Assembly (NCBI GenBank): GCA_905250025.1 | Contig: CAJNOJ010000219.1 | Span: forward strand, 1 to 64,000 | DNA from: Adineta ricciae | Taxonomy: Eukaryota; Rotifera; Eurotatoria; Adinetida; Adinetidae | DNA length: 64,000 bases | Direction of reading: 5' to 3' | Shown here: piece by piece, positions 44,908-59,254 of the stretch | Layout: the number at the start of each line of letters is the position of its first letter | How positions within the stretch are numbered: the first letter of the stretch is position 1 | Translations under genes and position numbers: made by a program | The notes under the pieces: generated by a model | What the model saw: the letters and a program-made list of their open reading frames with translations, nothing else | Told to the model about the DNA's origin: nothing | Databases searched by the model: none

Positions 44908-47900
44908 ATGAAGTTCAGTCGAAATCAGAGATCCATTTTCTTGGTGTTTATTCTTACAATTCAGTTGACCATCAAAGGAGAACCAACAAATGATGAAGAT
45001 CAGGCTCATGTCGTATTAAATAGTGAGCATGAAAATGAACCAATCGTTTCAACAACTCATTCAGTAGAGAGTGTTGATCACGATGATACCATATTATCTC
45101 CATCGAAAAGTACAACAATTACTGATGATTCCACCACAACTCCTCATGTTGTGCTCGATTCAACAACAATAACAACAACGCACTCTGACGTATTTAATGC
45201 GACAGTATTACCGAGTAGTTCTACAACAACAACAACAACAACAGTTGAAACCACAACTACTGTAACCAGGACAACTAACGGTAGTGTTGCATCTGTAAAT
45301 AGGTCTGTTGAGACAGAAGTGGATGTACCTACAAAAACATCTGTATATACTGTAAACATTAATAACAATGATGATCAACCGTTTCTTAACTCATCCACGA
45401 ATAGAAACAATACATTTTCAATCCAAAATAATACCGATACTTCATCGAATATATCGATTCCAGTCACTTCTAATTCACAGCAAAATACAACAACAACAAC
45501 AACTATTAAACCTATACTGACGACAAACAACAGTACAGGAATAGGTTCAAACACGACTACATTCAATCCATCGAATTCGTCTACCGTTAACAATTTCACT
45601 ACTACTACTATTACCACTACCATACCTGTTCGAAATACTACAACTACAGTACAGTTTGCAAACAATAATTCTGCATCGAACACATCGGATAGAACTACTA
45701 CGACTACCACTACAATGTTACTATCCAATAGTAGTAGTGTTAGTTTGGTATATAATAATAATTCTACAAATACAACAACAACTACTACTACTACTACTGT
45801 AGCAAAATCATCAACTTTGTTACTCGGTACGACTCTATTTGGCAATACTACCGGTAATGGAACGAACATCAATGTGTCGTCAAGCACTAATGTAACGATT
45901 GCGCCTCCGGTTGCTACTCAGCCGAATAATATTAGTTCGTTACAAGTAACATCACCGGTAAATATTTCAAATCAAAGTCTATCATTGGCAACAAATAACA
46001 CAGGTGAGAACGTGATAACACCGTCAGTACTACCGAACTTCCCAGCTCAAAATCTTACGTCATCAAACAATAACACAAACGTATCCGTAAGTCCAATAAC
46101 GTCAACGACTAAACCATCTTCCAATGACACCCTCAATCGCACCTCAACTACTTCGACTACCACTATCATCTCTGATTTACCTACGAGGACAGGACAACAA
46201 ACGGTCAATATTGTTCCTACGGTATCATCTACATTGGTGTATTCAAATGATACTGTATTGATTTCATCGAATACTACTCAGACCAGAGTGCCATCTAATT
46301 CGTCAGCAACTGCACAACCTCTAAACAACACGTTGACTTCAACATTATCACCATCATCATTATCGAACCAATCGAATCAAAGTATACCATTGAATGGTAG
46401 TAATACATATACAAGTGTACAATCCAATACAACATCGACAAGATCTACTCCTAATGCCAATCAAGTGTCGGATGATGCATTTCTTCCAACACAAAATGTG
46501 CTAACTACTGTTAATCAGAGTGTAGCATTACTTCTCAATACGTCTCAGACAGCCAATGCATCGAATATAACAAATCCTCAATTAAGTAGTACACTTCCGC
46601 CAGTGAACAGTTCAAGTCTGAATGTATCAAGCTCAATAAATACTACACAATCTGCTCCTGACACGAATCAAAGGACGAGTGGCAGTTTAACTTCGACGAC
46701 TCGTTCGTCTAATCTTCTAAATCAAACTTTGCCTCTTTCCATAAATAGTACACAAGCATCTGTCCCATTGGATTCATTGGCAACAAAAATATCCAACACC
46801 ACAGTGCCAATTACGATTACTCCAGCTTTCTCAGCTGTCTCACAATCCAATATTGCGAGTCAAAATTTATCGCTATCAAACAATACTCAAGGAAATACTT
46901 CTCTTGATGTTTCTTCAACCAGATTATCAAACGTTACGCAGCAACCAGTACTTAACACAGTGTCTGTGCCTATTTCACAAACGAACAGCTCAAATACAAC
47001 TCAATTAACTCCCACTCCTACTGTGCTCGCAACTCGGACACCAGACAATACAAATGCTTCAATAGCGAATAATCAATCGTTGAACAATCCAGCTCAAAAT
47101 TCGTCAACACCTACGAATACTACCCAAGGAAGTGTTACTATTGATGCTTCCGCGACCAGATTGTCAACTGTCACACAAGGACCAACACTTAATAATGCGT
47201 CATCAAATGCATCGCAGCTAAATAATTCAAATCAGACTCTATCACTGGTAACAAATACAACGCAGACAGCCGGCTCTTCAGTTTCGTTCACAACACGAGT
47301 ACCTACTATTACAAATCAACCATCTCTAAATAATCAGTCATTGAACAATTCAGCTCAAAATTCGCCAATAACTGCTAATACCACACAAGGGAGTGTTACT
47401 ATTGATATGTCCGGGAGCAGATCACCATTTGGTACGCAAGCGTCAGTCCTTAATACAGCGTCATCAGGCTTATTACTGCCAAACACTTCGAATCAGAGTG
47501 TAACATTATCAACTAATACAAATCAACCGACTCTAAATAATCAGTCGCTGAACAGCTCGGCTCAAAATTCGTCAACAGCTGCAAATACTATCCAAGGAAA
47601 TGTTACTATTGATATTTCTACGACAAGATTGCCGTCTGCTACGCCGCAGGTCTCAATATTTAATACAGTGTCATCAAATGTATTACCATCAAATGTTTCG
47701 AATCAGAGTGTATCTTTGTCGGCCAACACAACTCAACCAGCTGATATTTCTAATATATTCTCAACACGAGTACCAGATAATACAACTCAGCCGCTAATGA
47801 ATAACCAATCACTGAACAGTTCAACGCAAAGTCCACCATTACCCACTAAAATTACACAAGAAGTAGTCACCAACAATATCTCTGCAACGAAGTCGCCATT

Positions 47901-50900
47901 CGTCACACAAACCCCGATACCGAATACTGGACCTTCAGGTACATCATCCTTCAATAGTTCAAATCCAAATGTATCTATACAAATAAATACAGTCCAGGCA
48001 ACGATTTATTCAACGTTACTCGTAACTCGGGCACCAGTTGACACAAATCAGTCAACTGTCAATAATCAGCTATCAAATAATTCAAATCAAAGTTCATCAT
48101 TACCTGCCAACACTACTCAAGGAGGCGCTACCATTGATATCTCCGCCACGAGATTACCATCGGCTACGCAGCAAGTACCACTTAATACCATGCCGTCAAG
48201 TACATCACAGCCTAACAACTCAAATCAGAGTATGCCTGCACAGGTAAACACGACCTTGACAACTGATCGTTCAACCTTGTTCGTAACTCGAGCATCGGTT
48301 AATACGAATCAGCCCACTGGGAATAATCAATCAGTGAACGATTCAATTCAGAGTTCACCTCTGCCTATTAACACCATCCAAGGAGGTGCTACTGTTGACG
48401 TATCCTCAACGAAACTGGCATCCATTACGCAAGGACCAATATTGAATACTGTATCGTCAGGTGTATCATACATCAATAATTCAAATCAGAGCGTAACTCT
48501 ACAAACAAACACAACTTTAACGACTGATCATTCAACCTCATACGTAACTGGGATGGTAGCTAACACCAGTCAACCAGCTGCGAATAGTCAACCACCAAAC
48601 AATTCCATTTCGAGTTCATCGATACCTGCTAACACCACACACGGAACTGTCGTTATTGAAATTTCTACGACGAGACTATCGTCCGTTACACAAACTCCAA
48701 TATTAAATACTGTTTCGTCTGGTACGGCACAAGTCAACAATTCAAACCAAAACGCCTCTACACAATTAAACGCGACAGCCACCGTGGATCATTCAACGTT
48801 TCTCACAACTCGACTACCGGCTAATATAAGTCAGCAAACAAACAGTAATTTATCATTTACTACCCAATCATTAAACAATTCAAACCAGAACTTCTCTTCA
48901 TTTGCTATTACAACGCCAAGTAATGTTTCTCTTGATTATCCATCAACGAGAGTATCATCCGTGACAGAAACGCATCCATCATATACTATACCGTCAGGTG
49001 TATCGCAAACAAACTCTTCAAACCAGAATCCACCTTTGGCAACAAACGTAACACAAACGACTGATCATTCAACTTTACTTGTAACAGGAGTACCGGCCAA
49101 TACAAACCTCCCATCGAATAATTCAAACTCGAGTTCGTCAACACTTGCCAATACTACTCAAGGAACCGCTGCTTTGGATGTTTCATCAACAAGATCGTCA
49201 ACTATTACACATCAGCCAACAGTAAATACTACATCGTCAGGTATTGCACTAGCTAATACTTCAATTCTAACAATGAATACGACACAGGTGACAAGGATAC
49301 CGAACTATACAGATCAGCCGACTTCAAACAATTATTTTTTAAACGGTTCAGGTCAAAGTTTACCAACCACCAACAACATCACACAAGGAACTACTCCATT
49401 CAATGCAACAGCAACGTATTTGAGCACCATGTCGCCAACACGGGATGGTGTTATTCTCAATCAAACTTCACTAGTTCCTGCAAATACTACTACCATGGTA
49501 ACAAACAGCTCGCCAAATTCGTTTTCGACACAATATCCGACTATCATAAATCAAACTACGGCTCATGTCCAGGCAACGGTATCATTACCTTCGTCTTCGA
49601 ATAGCACACAAATGCTAATTAACTCGACAGGGTCGTCGACAACAGGATCTTCATTCGTGACATATCAACAAACTCAAAATCCAAGTATACTGTCAACGTC
49701 CAATACTACATACAATACTCATACAGTTTCATCAACTTCTTCGGGTGCAACAGCTCACCAGGGTGGTGAAAACATTTCGACAACATTCTCTCCGACTCAT
49801 ATGAGCCAAAGTGTTCCTTTTTCAATAATAAACACAACAAATGATTCGTCAAACAATTTGACTCCCACTCAATTACTAGTCAATACAACGGTGCAAACTG
49901 TAGACAGTACAGTACCGTCACTACTCTCCTCGATATCGCTAAATCAAACGCAGTCGGCCTTTACTAGTAATGCACCAACCGATAGTCATTCCATTTCCGA
50001 TTCTACCAGAATTCCATCTGCTACAGTTCAATCGACAGGAAACACATTGCAATCAATTCTGTCATCATCCGGTCATGTAGATAATCGAGCGACTAGTACA
50101 CCGTCGTCGACAGCAGAAAAACCACATGAAAGAACATCATTAGCATCACCTACTGGTATGAATGGTCAGACTACGAAGGTGGATGCGACCATACAGTCAT
50201 CTGCATCTGATACTCCATTAAAGGCAACTATCACAGTTACCCTCCCAACTCATGGTTCTGATTTGACGACACATGTGCCAGGTACTGGTGATATTTCAAC
50301 ATCAATACTTCTCGAAAAACTCACTTCGTCATCACGATCGCAGTCGACATCTGCTTATAGTAATAATCAGTATACTTCTGATAATAATTACGTTGGAACA
50401 ATAACAAAAAATGTCGTTTCTTCCTCAACAACGTCCTCTACTCCAATTCAATATTCAACTACAGTTGATCAGGCAATGACTAGATACAATACAATTTCCA
50501 ACTCTCGTATCCTTTCCACGATATTTTCGTTTTCCATTGCAAATTCTGCTGCTGACGATCATAGTCTTCTAACATCAGTGAATACGAATGCAAACATTGC
50601 TAGATCTTCTCTTCCTCCAACATTTAGCCCGCCAGTAACTGCTGCCTCCATGACAAATTCGAACCCAAGTCAAACAACTCGCACAGCAATGCTTTCCACA
50701 CCGGTGATTCCGATCGCTGCATCAACTCTCGATAATACTCACTCGGACATTTTAACAGCTATCCGTAATGTCCCAACGAGTACTGTAACTTCATTCATTT
50801 CAAATGCAATGAGTACTGCACAAAATACGATAAATACACCCTCTAATACGAATAATTATATAAGTCAAACCGTCTATACACCAATCGTACCAAACCTATC

Positions 50901-52612
50901 TTCAGTCCCAATGTCATTCACACCCACGCTGGCTACAAACACTATCGTAAGTACATCTTCATTGTTTCCAAATAGTGTACAGAATACAACAAATAACATA
51001 ATTTCATCATCATGGACTTCAACTGCGCAATCGTCGCTAAAAACTCAAACCACTGCTTCTTCATCTGGTTCATTCAATGGCTCAGAAACTAGTACTTCTC
51101 AATCGATGCCAACATCGACATTATCAAAGGATAGTACAACTATTCTTTCTCAATTACTGACATTATCTGGCTCAACTATGGCAAATCTAACTTTAACAAC
51201 TCGAAATGCAATTTCGAATACTTCATTCACAACGCAATTAAACTTGAATCTGACGAACACTTCAGGTAATGAAAATCATGCATTTCTTCTCCGATGATCA
51301 CGTTTTCTTATGTAATCAATAAATAATTAGCTCCCAACGAATGTGTCTTCCCATTTCTCTACTTGGGCCAATGGTATGAAAAGTGCATCAGTGATGTCTT
51401 TAATGATAGTTGGTGTTCTCTAACAACAAACTTCGATCAAGACCGAAAATGGAAGTATTGCCGTGGTAAGTCTGTCGAATCACAAATCCCTCAGAAAACA
51501 ATCTCATTTAGCATCACGAGTGAAAACTACCGGTGGCACCGGCAATGGCAATGATTGCTACTTTCCGTTTATATACCAAGGCTCATCGTTTTCTACATGT
51601 ATTTATCGTACAGTAACAATAGGAACAACGACATCATTTGCATTATTTTGCTCGACGACAGCCAATCTCGATCAACATGGTCTATGGGGCTATTGTTTAG
51701 GTATAGAATTCGTTTTCTTCTTTCTACTTTAATTTGGAATTGTATAGACTATACTTCATGCTATTTCCCATTCGTTTACAATGGTATCACATACTCTGAT
51801 TGTGTCAGTGGCCCACAATCAGCCCGGTGGTGCTCTACAACTGCTAAGTAGACCGATTTTATTTATATTCAGAGCAAAATATATTACATTGTTGTTCGTA
51901 TAATTCTAGTTTTGATCGAAATAAGATGTGGACTAATTGCCCTGGTATGTTACGATCATTGTTATTCGATTAGTATATGAAAGTGCATTATGAGTACAAT
52001 TCGTTAGTTTCGAGCTATTGCGCAGCATTGCATTGTTTTGTTTTCTTAGTCGATCTCTTGTTATGCCTGCCTGCCTTTTTTCTTGCCATTCGAAGTTCGT
52101 TTTGACCTCTATGGTAATTCAACGGACTTTTTTAGTTGTAATTTATAACTAGAACGTCGTAGTTTTGTTCGATCTGTACATTTACTTCAGTTCAATTTAC
52201 TATTATAAAAACAAAAATGGAATCGAGTTGAAGACAGATGATCATCATTCGCCTTACCAATGACTTTTTTTTTCAGTTGACATTGAATACAGCACAACAA
52301 AGAATAACATAAATTCGAGAAAATCCTTTCAAGAAAAAAGCTGGTATCTTCTTCCTCGTTCTAGTTACTTGTGATGGATATCCACAGCAAGATGAACATT
52401 CCGTTGGCTTTCGTCTACTCTCCGAACAACAACCGTGTGTATTCAAACAATCGATATCTCAAGACACTGATCTTATATTGAAATATTATACATTGCCAAC
52501 GTGCCAATTAGAACCATTGTGTCGTGATGGTTACACTCCATTATTCAAAGAGATCACTTGTCAAGAGGACGGTCGATATAGTTATCCAAGAACGATCTGT
52601 ATACAAAACTAA
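44908..52612 (+). CDS. Mucin-like FN2 protein, copy B
   Basis: Same architecture as copy A: signal peptide, about 2100-residue Ser/Thr/Asn-rich region, three FN2 modules in short 3' exons, Cys-rich end. Length differences in the low-complexity region are all multiples of three, and splice sites of the 3' exons are kept (donor GTAATG after NTSG). It is the most diverged protein pair in the window, with changes concentrated in the repeats while the FN2 cysteines and aromatic residues are unchanged. The apparent stop near 51297 is intronic. Confidence 0.85.
46850..49260 (+). repeat. Degenerate 87-aa repeats, copy B
   Basis: The same units in the same order and number as in copy A, so no unit has been gained or lost since the copies separated. 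One local in-frame insertion adds the residues VLPSN near 47690. Confidence 0.7.
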
Positions 52613-52992
52613 ATCAAAGTGTAGTTGTTCGATTTTATCAAAAGGAATGTTATATGTAACATTTTTGTGTTGAAAACAAATCTACTTGACTGACGAAGCA
52701 GCATGTTTTTAATTTATATATATTTTATTTAAATATGAATAAAGTATTAAAAAAAACTTTTGTTTGATGAAATCTTATACGATCTTTTCAATTCAACAAT
52801 GAGTGTAATAATTAATGTAGAGAGGGAAAAATATGTTTCGCCATTCTGTTAGTTATGCTCTCTTTTTCACTCTTCATAGTTTTCACATAATTACAAATCT
52901 GCAGATATAGATCGTGCTGCATAGTAACTCAATCTATCTTTGGATTATTATATACATCATCGCACAAGTATTTTCGATTATTACATTCGGAT
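52613..52992. other. Intergenic, copy B FN2 gene 3' end
   Basis: Poly(A) signal AATAAA at 52738-52743. Otherwise AT-rich, no gene. Confidence 0.5.
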
Positions 52993-53955
52993 ATGAGTGA
53001 ACGCTTAAGTCGCGATACGGAATATGTACTTGTACCAAATAGGAAGTCGAAGAAACCAGTTCAGTATGTATACGAGACAGATGACGACAACGAATCGCAA
53101 ATAGCAACAGTGACAAGAAAACTGGTTCGACAAAAACCTGTTCTTCAGCAACACATCAAGTATATAACAGCTGATGAATTAGAGCGGGATCATCGTCGTC
53201 AACGAGTAGTCGAAACGAATGAAGTATGTGCATTGATTTGTTCGTTTATTGTCAGCATGTTAACAGAGTAATTTCTTTTTTAGCGTAAAGTTAAGGTCCG
53301 TAATACAGCAAACGGTGAACCAGTGATACTCGATGAAGATGATAATGTGATCAAAATCGTTCGAAATGTACGAACACCTACACCTCCACCTCCACCGGTA
53401 GCATACGAAAATCGACGAGTTAAGCATCGTTCGCACGAACCACTACGAGCAGCATACTACGAAACTCCAGACGGTCGTCTGATAGCACAACCAGCTAAAA
53501 TCCATCCGTTCAGTAAACCTAAGACTGAATTGATCTACACGGATCATGACCCAACAAAGTTATTACGGAAAGTCATTATTGATCCTCGAACAGGCGAACA
53601 AGAAACAATCTATGAGGATAGTCCGAAGAAACATCATCGAAAGAAGTACATTGTTCGAAAGCAGACCAATAACGAATCATCCGTCGAAAGTGATGGTGAC
53701 GATGAACATCAATCTCAGTACGTTCAGGTAGTACAACGTCAAACAGTACCTACTCAGATTATTACTAAACCGGAAAAACCCGGGACGAAATATGTCATGG
53801 TCAGAAAAAAAGTCGATCCCGAACCGGTCTATGTTGCATCATCGCCATCTCGTCCAATCATGAATAACCATCGTCGTATTGTCTACGGAACAGCAACATC
53901 GAGAAAACCAGCAACTACATACGTTTATTCAGCAGATGACAAATATTACAAATAG
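52993..53955 (+). CDS. Basic Tyr/Val-rich orphan, copy B
   Basis: Two exons as in copy A, with the intron near 53224-53283. Two extra Pro residues lengthen the TPPPPPP run. Motifs PVQYVYETDDDNE, VILDEDDNVIKIVRNV and TYVYSADDKYYK are unchanged, while the region after PEPVY is variable. No family is recognised. Confidence 0.65.
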
Positions 53956-54102
53956 ATTTAAATAAATGTAACGAATGAACGATCAGCACTTTCCTTTTCT
54001 TGCTTGTTTTTTTTCTCCGTCCTTGTACAAATTAATCAATGATCAATTACTAGACGAAACGAAAAAGATATGTTCACCTAAATTAACTCAACTAGACACT
54101 TA

Positions 54103-55206
54103 CTAAGTAGTTGTGTATGGAGGAAGTGTATACTGTTCATAGGCAAACTTATCATAATTGTAGCGTAGATCTCGTAATAAGCTTATTTCACCTATTTCGA
54201 GTTCGAACGGACCATCTGCTGCATCCAAAACTGAGATAGACATTTGTGTACATGTAAGCGGTTGAAAAGGATGTTGTTTGTCGCTAATTCGTCCCATATT
54301 GTTACGAAAAAACTGTGCAAAAGGTATTTTCGCTGTTGACCAATAGGGTCCACCTCGTGTATACAACACCATTGAATACATATCAGACTAAATGAAAGAA
54401 AGTCAAGAACAAATTCCTTCCACTATTCACAAACCCAGTGATGATGATCGTGGTCTGGTGTATGAAATCGGATTTCGTAAAATCTTCCGTCCCCACGAAT
54501 GCGCAGAAGAATATGAGTGAAATAGGTCCAGCCTTTCTGATGAGCTGGCATTAGAAACGATCCCAGCAATCTTTCAGAGAACATGATAGCAAAGCCACTT
54601 TTATTATATAGTGTATTTTGATTGACCATTTTGGAAGATATATTACCACGAAAAAGAATTGACCCGTGACCACTCGGTACAAGTTCAGCTGTTGACTCAC
54701 CAACTCCCTCATCAAGATCGGTTCGAACTGTCCATTTTTTAATTTCATCATTATTTGAAAAATCATGAATGACAAGATAGTCATTGTGAAAAAATTCATG
54801 CCTTTTGAAACAAAACAAATGTTTGATCATCGTTACTCTATTGTTTCGTACGATACCTTCGATCCCATGGTTGTACTTGTTTCCACCATTTGCTAATTTC
54901 TGGAACGAAAAGCTCTTTGAATAAACGCAATAGATTACCTTCGCGAATAATTTGTGTCATTGACTTTTGAAGACGTCGACGTTTCTTTGTTGCTAATGCT
55001 TTTGTCGGCGAGCCGTACAATTCTCGGTTGATATTGGCACGCCAAAACATAAATGTTCGACATGGTTGCGACAAAGGCGAGGACGCAGATAGAGACTGAC
55101 AATTAGGATAGGGATTATTCAAAATAGAATACGATCGACTAGTTGCGTATGGCTGCAGATAATAACGAATTGGTGTGATAATTCTCAATGATGAACGAAA
55201 ATACAT
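54103..55206 (-). CDS. NDUFAF1: NDUFAF1 / CIA30, copy B
   Basis: Same three-exon, 333-aa model. The CIA30 core (LLRIRGDGRFYEIRF, YTRGGPYWSTAKIPFAQFF, DGPFELEIGEI) is identical. Differences lie mainly in the presequence region. The acceptor AG sits at 55211-55210, three bases before the ATG, as in copy A. Confidence 0.93.
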
Positions 55207-55331
55207 GATCTAAAGAAATTTGATCGATGTTTTATTTGTCAAAGAAAACTACTGTGAATATTTATTTTAAAAAAATATTGCAGAAAAATAGGTGTATAAA
55301 AGATAAGTCTAAAACTACATAGATGAGATTT
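55207..55331 (-). promoter_or_regulatory. Intercistronic region with candidate trans-splice acceptor, copy B
   Basis: Again exactly 125 bp between PL8 stop and NDUFAF1 start, with AATAAA motifs and TTTCTTTAG before the ATG, despite several substitutions elsewhere in the gap. Confidence 0.5.
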
Positions 55332-58300
55332 TTATTCAGATTCTTGTGTTATGTGAAATTCAACTGGCATGTAGATCCGTTGCCAAACGGTAACTTTCGT
55401 ATCGCCATCTTCCATCACTTCAGACCTTACATGAACACAGCCATTTTCATCATCACTGGTCAACTCCGCATTGTTCCATTTACCTTTCAATACCATCCAC
55501 AAGGTTTTATTGAGCATAAAATCCGTCGTTGCAATACTTATTCGAACCGTACCAGGTCCACGACCACGTATCATTGCCGTGCACGGTTGCCCAAAAGATC
55601 GCACGAGACCGAGATCAACATTGAGACGGTCTTTGGAATAGCATGTGTAACAAGTGGTATCCGTATCTCGATCATAGAAGATGTGAGTATCATTTTCTTT
55701 TGAGAGAATAATTAAAGGAGGTAGATGTGATAAGTCGGTCGATGACCAAGGATCATCTGCTGAATGCGAAAATTCATCCATCCATTCTTGTACTGGATGA
55801 TTTCCAATGAGAATTGTATAAACAAACGACGCGGTACTGTCTTCGACATTTAAATGTTCAATGTATCCGAGACCGTACTTGTCTTTCGTTGTTTTGAAGT
55901 ATTTTTCATTATCTTCGAAGACTGTTTCTTTGAACTTTTTTGATTTCATGTCAATAATCGGGTTTTGTTTAGCATCGATTAGATAGTATGCATTGCAATA
56001 GATCATATCTTGTTCGCTGCGTCGTAGTGTGATCCGATATGCTTGCTTGGAATTATCCTTCGGGTGTAAATAATAGCACAAGTTTCGATGATCAATTATG
56101 GAATTTAGCTCCTGGTTGTCGAAGACTCTTTCTTCAGGGAAACCGGTCATTTCTTCGTCATGATTCAATCGAAATGGTGTTTGTTCAAGCTTTTCTAAGT
56201 TCGAAAAGTTCGATTGAAACAGTGTCGTTATAACCGGTCGTTTTTCATGTTGTAATAATTTAATATTCGATGTTAAAACAGTAATACGATTATCAAAACA
56301 ATAAACTGACCGACGAAAAGCAATGTCCCAGACGAAAAAATCGTTACTAAACATGCCATCGCGACCTGCTATCGATGTTCCGCCAGCGAACCAATTCTTA
56401 GCTGTTAAATTACAATAACCTTCGAATAGTTCTGAACGCGGTCTCAACAAACAGGTTGTACCAGGCCTAGAATTTAAAATAAACGTGGTTATGAATGACG
56501 TGAGCTGTACAAACCAATGCGACCAGTTCCAGCCAGGAAATGCACAACCCGTATTCGAATATTTCACGGTACCGTGATCGTCGGGTGGAACGATGAATAT
56601 CGAACAATTACGAACGTATTTGCCATAGTTATTTGTATCCGATAACCAACCTGAATGCAAGATATATTTGGAATTACTGTGGCACTGAAAGTTTCTTACC
56701 GTAGATTTCCAAACCACGTCGATTTTTACCCATGCCGATAATGCAGGCAAAGAAGTCTTCACGTCGATGAATACAAGCAGCAGTAGAATTAAGCGTTAGA
56801 TGACCATTCAGTGGAACTGGATCGACGCCACTGAACAACAACAAAATTCTCTCGATACACACATATGGAATCTCTGTTTACTCACTCTTTCAGATATGTC
56901 GCGATACTTTTATCACTTTTTGGACACATATCCACAAGCATTCCAGCGACAAATGGATCGTAACCACATTCCTGATCGCCAATAGATACACATTTTTTGG
57001 CCATATTAATTCCATTGCATGCAACAGTTTTTCCTAGATAAAAACTTCTACTTCTTCCTCGTTGAATATCAAGATAGAAATTTTACCAGCACGAGCACCA
57101 AGGTTTGGCGGTATTGTGTTGTTTTCAATCAAACAGAAATCCAAGGTATGGACACAACGACGAAGAAGGCGACGAATATTATCCGGAAAGTGAAGTCCTG
57201 TATCGTTCAGATCCGATGCAAAATTCAGCACATCAGGTAATGAATACGATGTATATTCAAAATGACACATCCAATGATGATGTACAGTTCCGTCTAAATA
57301 CTGAAGATGATTACGAACAACGACAACGTTTTGTTTACCTAAAGCCAATGGCTCATGTATTCGATTTTCAAATGAATAAATCAAAGTATATCGAAACGCG
57401 ATAAGTCGTCGAAGAAGTTCATTCGGTTCAGGTATACAAACTATCAAGCGAGACTACGTAGAAAATATTTATTCATTCTACTTTCAGTATTATTCGAATG
57501 TCACATACCACATTAGTTAGATAATTATGAATGATATCTGTACTCATGATTGATGTTTGTTTTTCAGTTAGTAGATGTCCATACATAATCCATATAGCTG
57601 ACGTGATGATTGGTTGTAATCGATTAGCTTCATTCAATTGATCGCGAATATAAACGAAGCACATGGGGAAATTTCGAATTTCGTATCCTGAAGTATGTCA
57701 ATTCATTCGATTTGAAAAGTTACCATTGAGCTACGCTTACCGATATCCAGATGACCAGATTGATTTAAATTTCCTTCTGACCAACCTTGCTCCAAGAGAT
57801 AATCGCACAATTGAAGTAATAGCTTCCAAACATTTTGACCTTCTTCACTTTCGAACGTTTTCTGGTGTCGATGACATTGATAAGTTGTCGCTGTTCGTCG
57901 CAGTGGACCCAACAGGAAAGGTTGAATATCTAGTGCATTATCTGGTGAATAGAATGCACCTTTACCTAATGGAATATTCGAAATACTATTTGGCTTAATT
58001 CCATACGCTGCTGCTAATTCTTGTAGTTTACTAAAAGATTCAGGTTTTGCACTTGGTGCCCTACAACGCAAACGGATACTTTTACTATCATATCAGATTT
58101 CTCTCCTACCATGTCGCATAGGGCAAATTCCGTAACCACCGGTCTTTCACTTTGTTAACATCATCATCCGAAACAGTAGGATGTTGCTCTTCTAACCATG
58201 GACGATTATGGAAAATGTTCTTTGGATTGAATAACCATGTAGATGGATCGTCTTCTAATCGTCTGATGTCACTGGTCCATGGTTGCTGATAATCAGCTTG

Positions 58301-58765
58301 TGGTCCAGTGGAATGCGTATAATCAAAATTAATTCCATTCAAAAAGTAGATACCATCGGGAATATTCGATGGTAAAGTTATGCGAATTCCATGAATTTGA
58401 GTTAAATTATTCTTAAACTGTGGTAGAAGTGCATAACGTAAACCCAATGCTCGCCAACCGGAATAGTTAATATGATACCAAATGCGAGCCACAGGTGTAC
58501 TCTCTGTAGCAGTGAGGAATTCGATATCCATAGGTTGTACTGTAGTATTTGCATCGAATTCGATTTCTTGATTGCAATAAAACCACAGCGCAAAGCATTT
58601 ATTATTCGCCCATTTGATCGATCGAAATGCTTCTGGGTTCGTATACGTGAGTGACGATCCTGGACCAGCTTCCCATTTTAGACTTGATGTGCCATGTTTG
58701 AATCGTTCTGACGAAACACTAATTTGACTGTCAATCGCATACCAGAACCGTGGATCATCGTTCAT
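55332..58765 (-). CDS. PL8 chondroitin ABC lyase-like protein, copy B
   Basis: Same seven-exon structure. Histidine and tyrosine of MCHFEYTSYS, arginine of LGARAG and glutamate of GLEIYG are all retained, as are FPGWNWSHW and SRPGTT. The N-terminal domain differs from copy A at about 13 of 219 residues, more than NDUFAF1 or the hydroxylase. No signal peptide is seen at MNDDPRFWYAID. Both copies look functional. Confidence 0.88.
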
Positions 58766-59254
58766 GGCACTTCGAGATTATTTGTCTATGATTAAAGAGA
58801 AAAAACAGAATGATTAATATTCAAATATGAAACCAAGGTGTATATATACTGATTGATCAGAAGATCGATTTGTTTTTTTCGTTCTTATATTTATTTTTTG
58901 TCTTCTTTCTTACAAAAAAATTATATAAAATGTTGTATATTTCTGTTTCTTTTATATAAGAATTCAAAATGTAAGCAGCAGAGAACGTGTTAGCAAAGCA
59001 AAATATGGCCTGTTTAAAATACGAAGAGATTTTCTACAAAGCAAAACAAAGTTTCTTTGAATCATTTTCACTATTCTATATATACATCGTTCACAAACGA
59101 AAATATGTATAAGATCGATAAGAAATGGGAATAAGTGTATTAGTTAGTCAATGAAAAATAAGCTTTCGTTGGAAAAAAAGACATCAAAAATAAAAGAGAA
59201 AACGACGTTTATTGTTTGACGATATAAAGAATATAACTGAAATGGGAGGAAAAG
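58766..59254. other. Intergenic plastin-PL8, copy B
   Basis: Counterpart of 21924-22423, about 11 bases shorter. No gene. Confidence 0.45.
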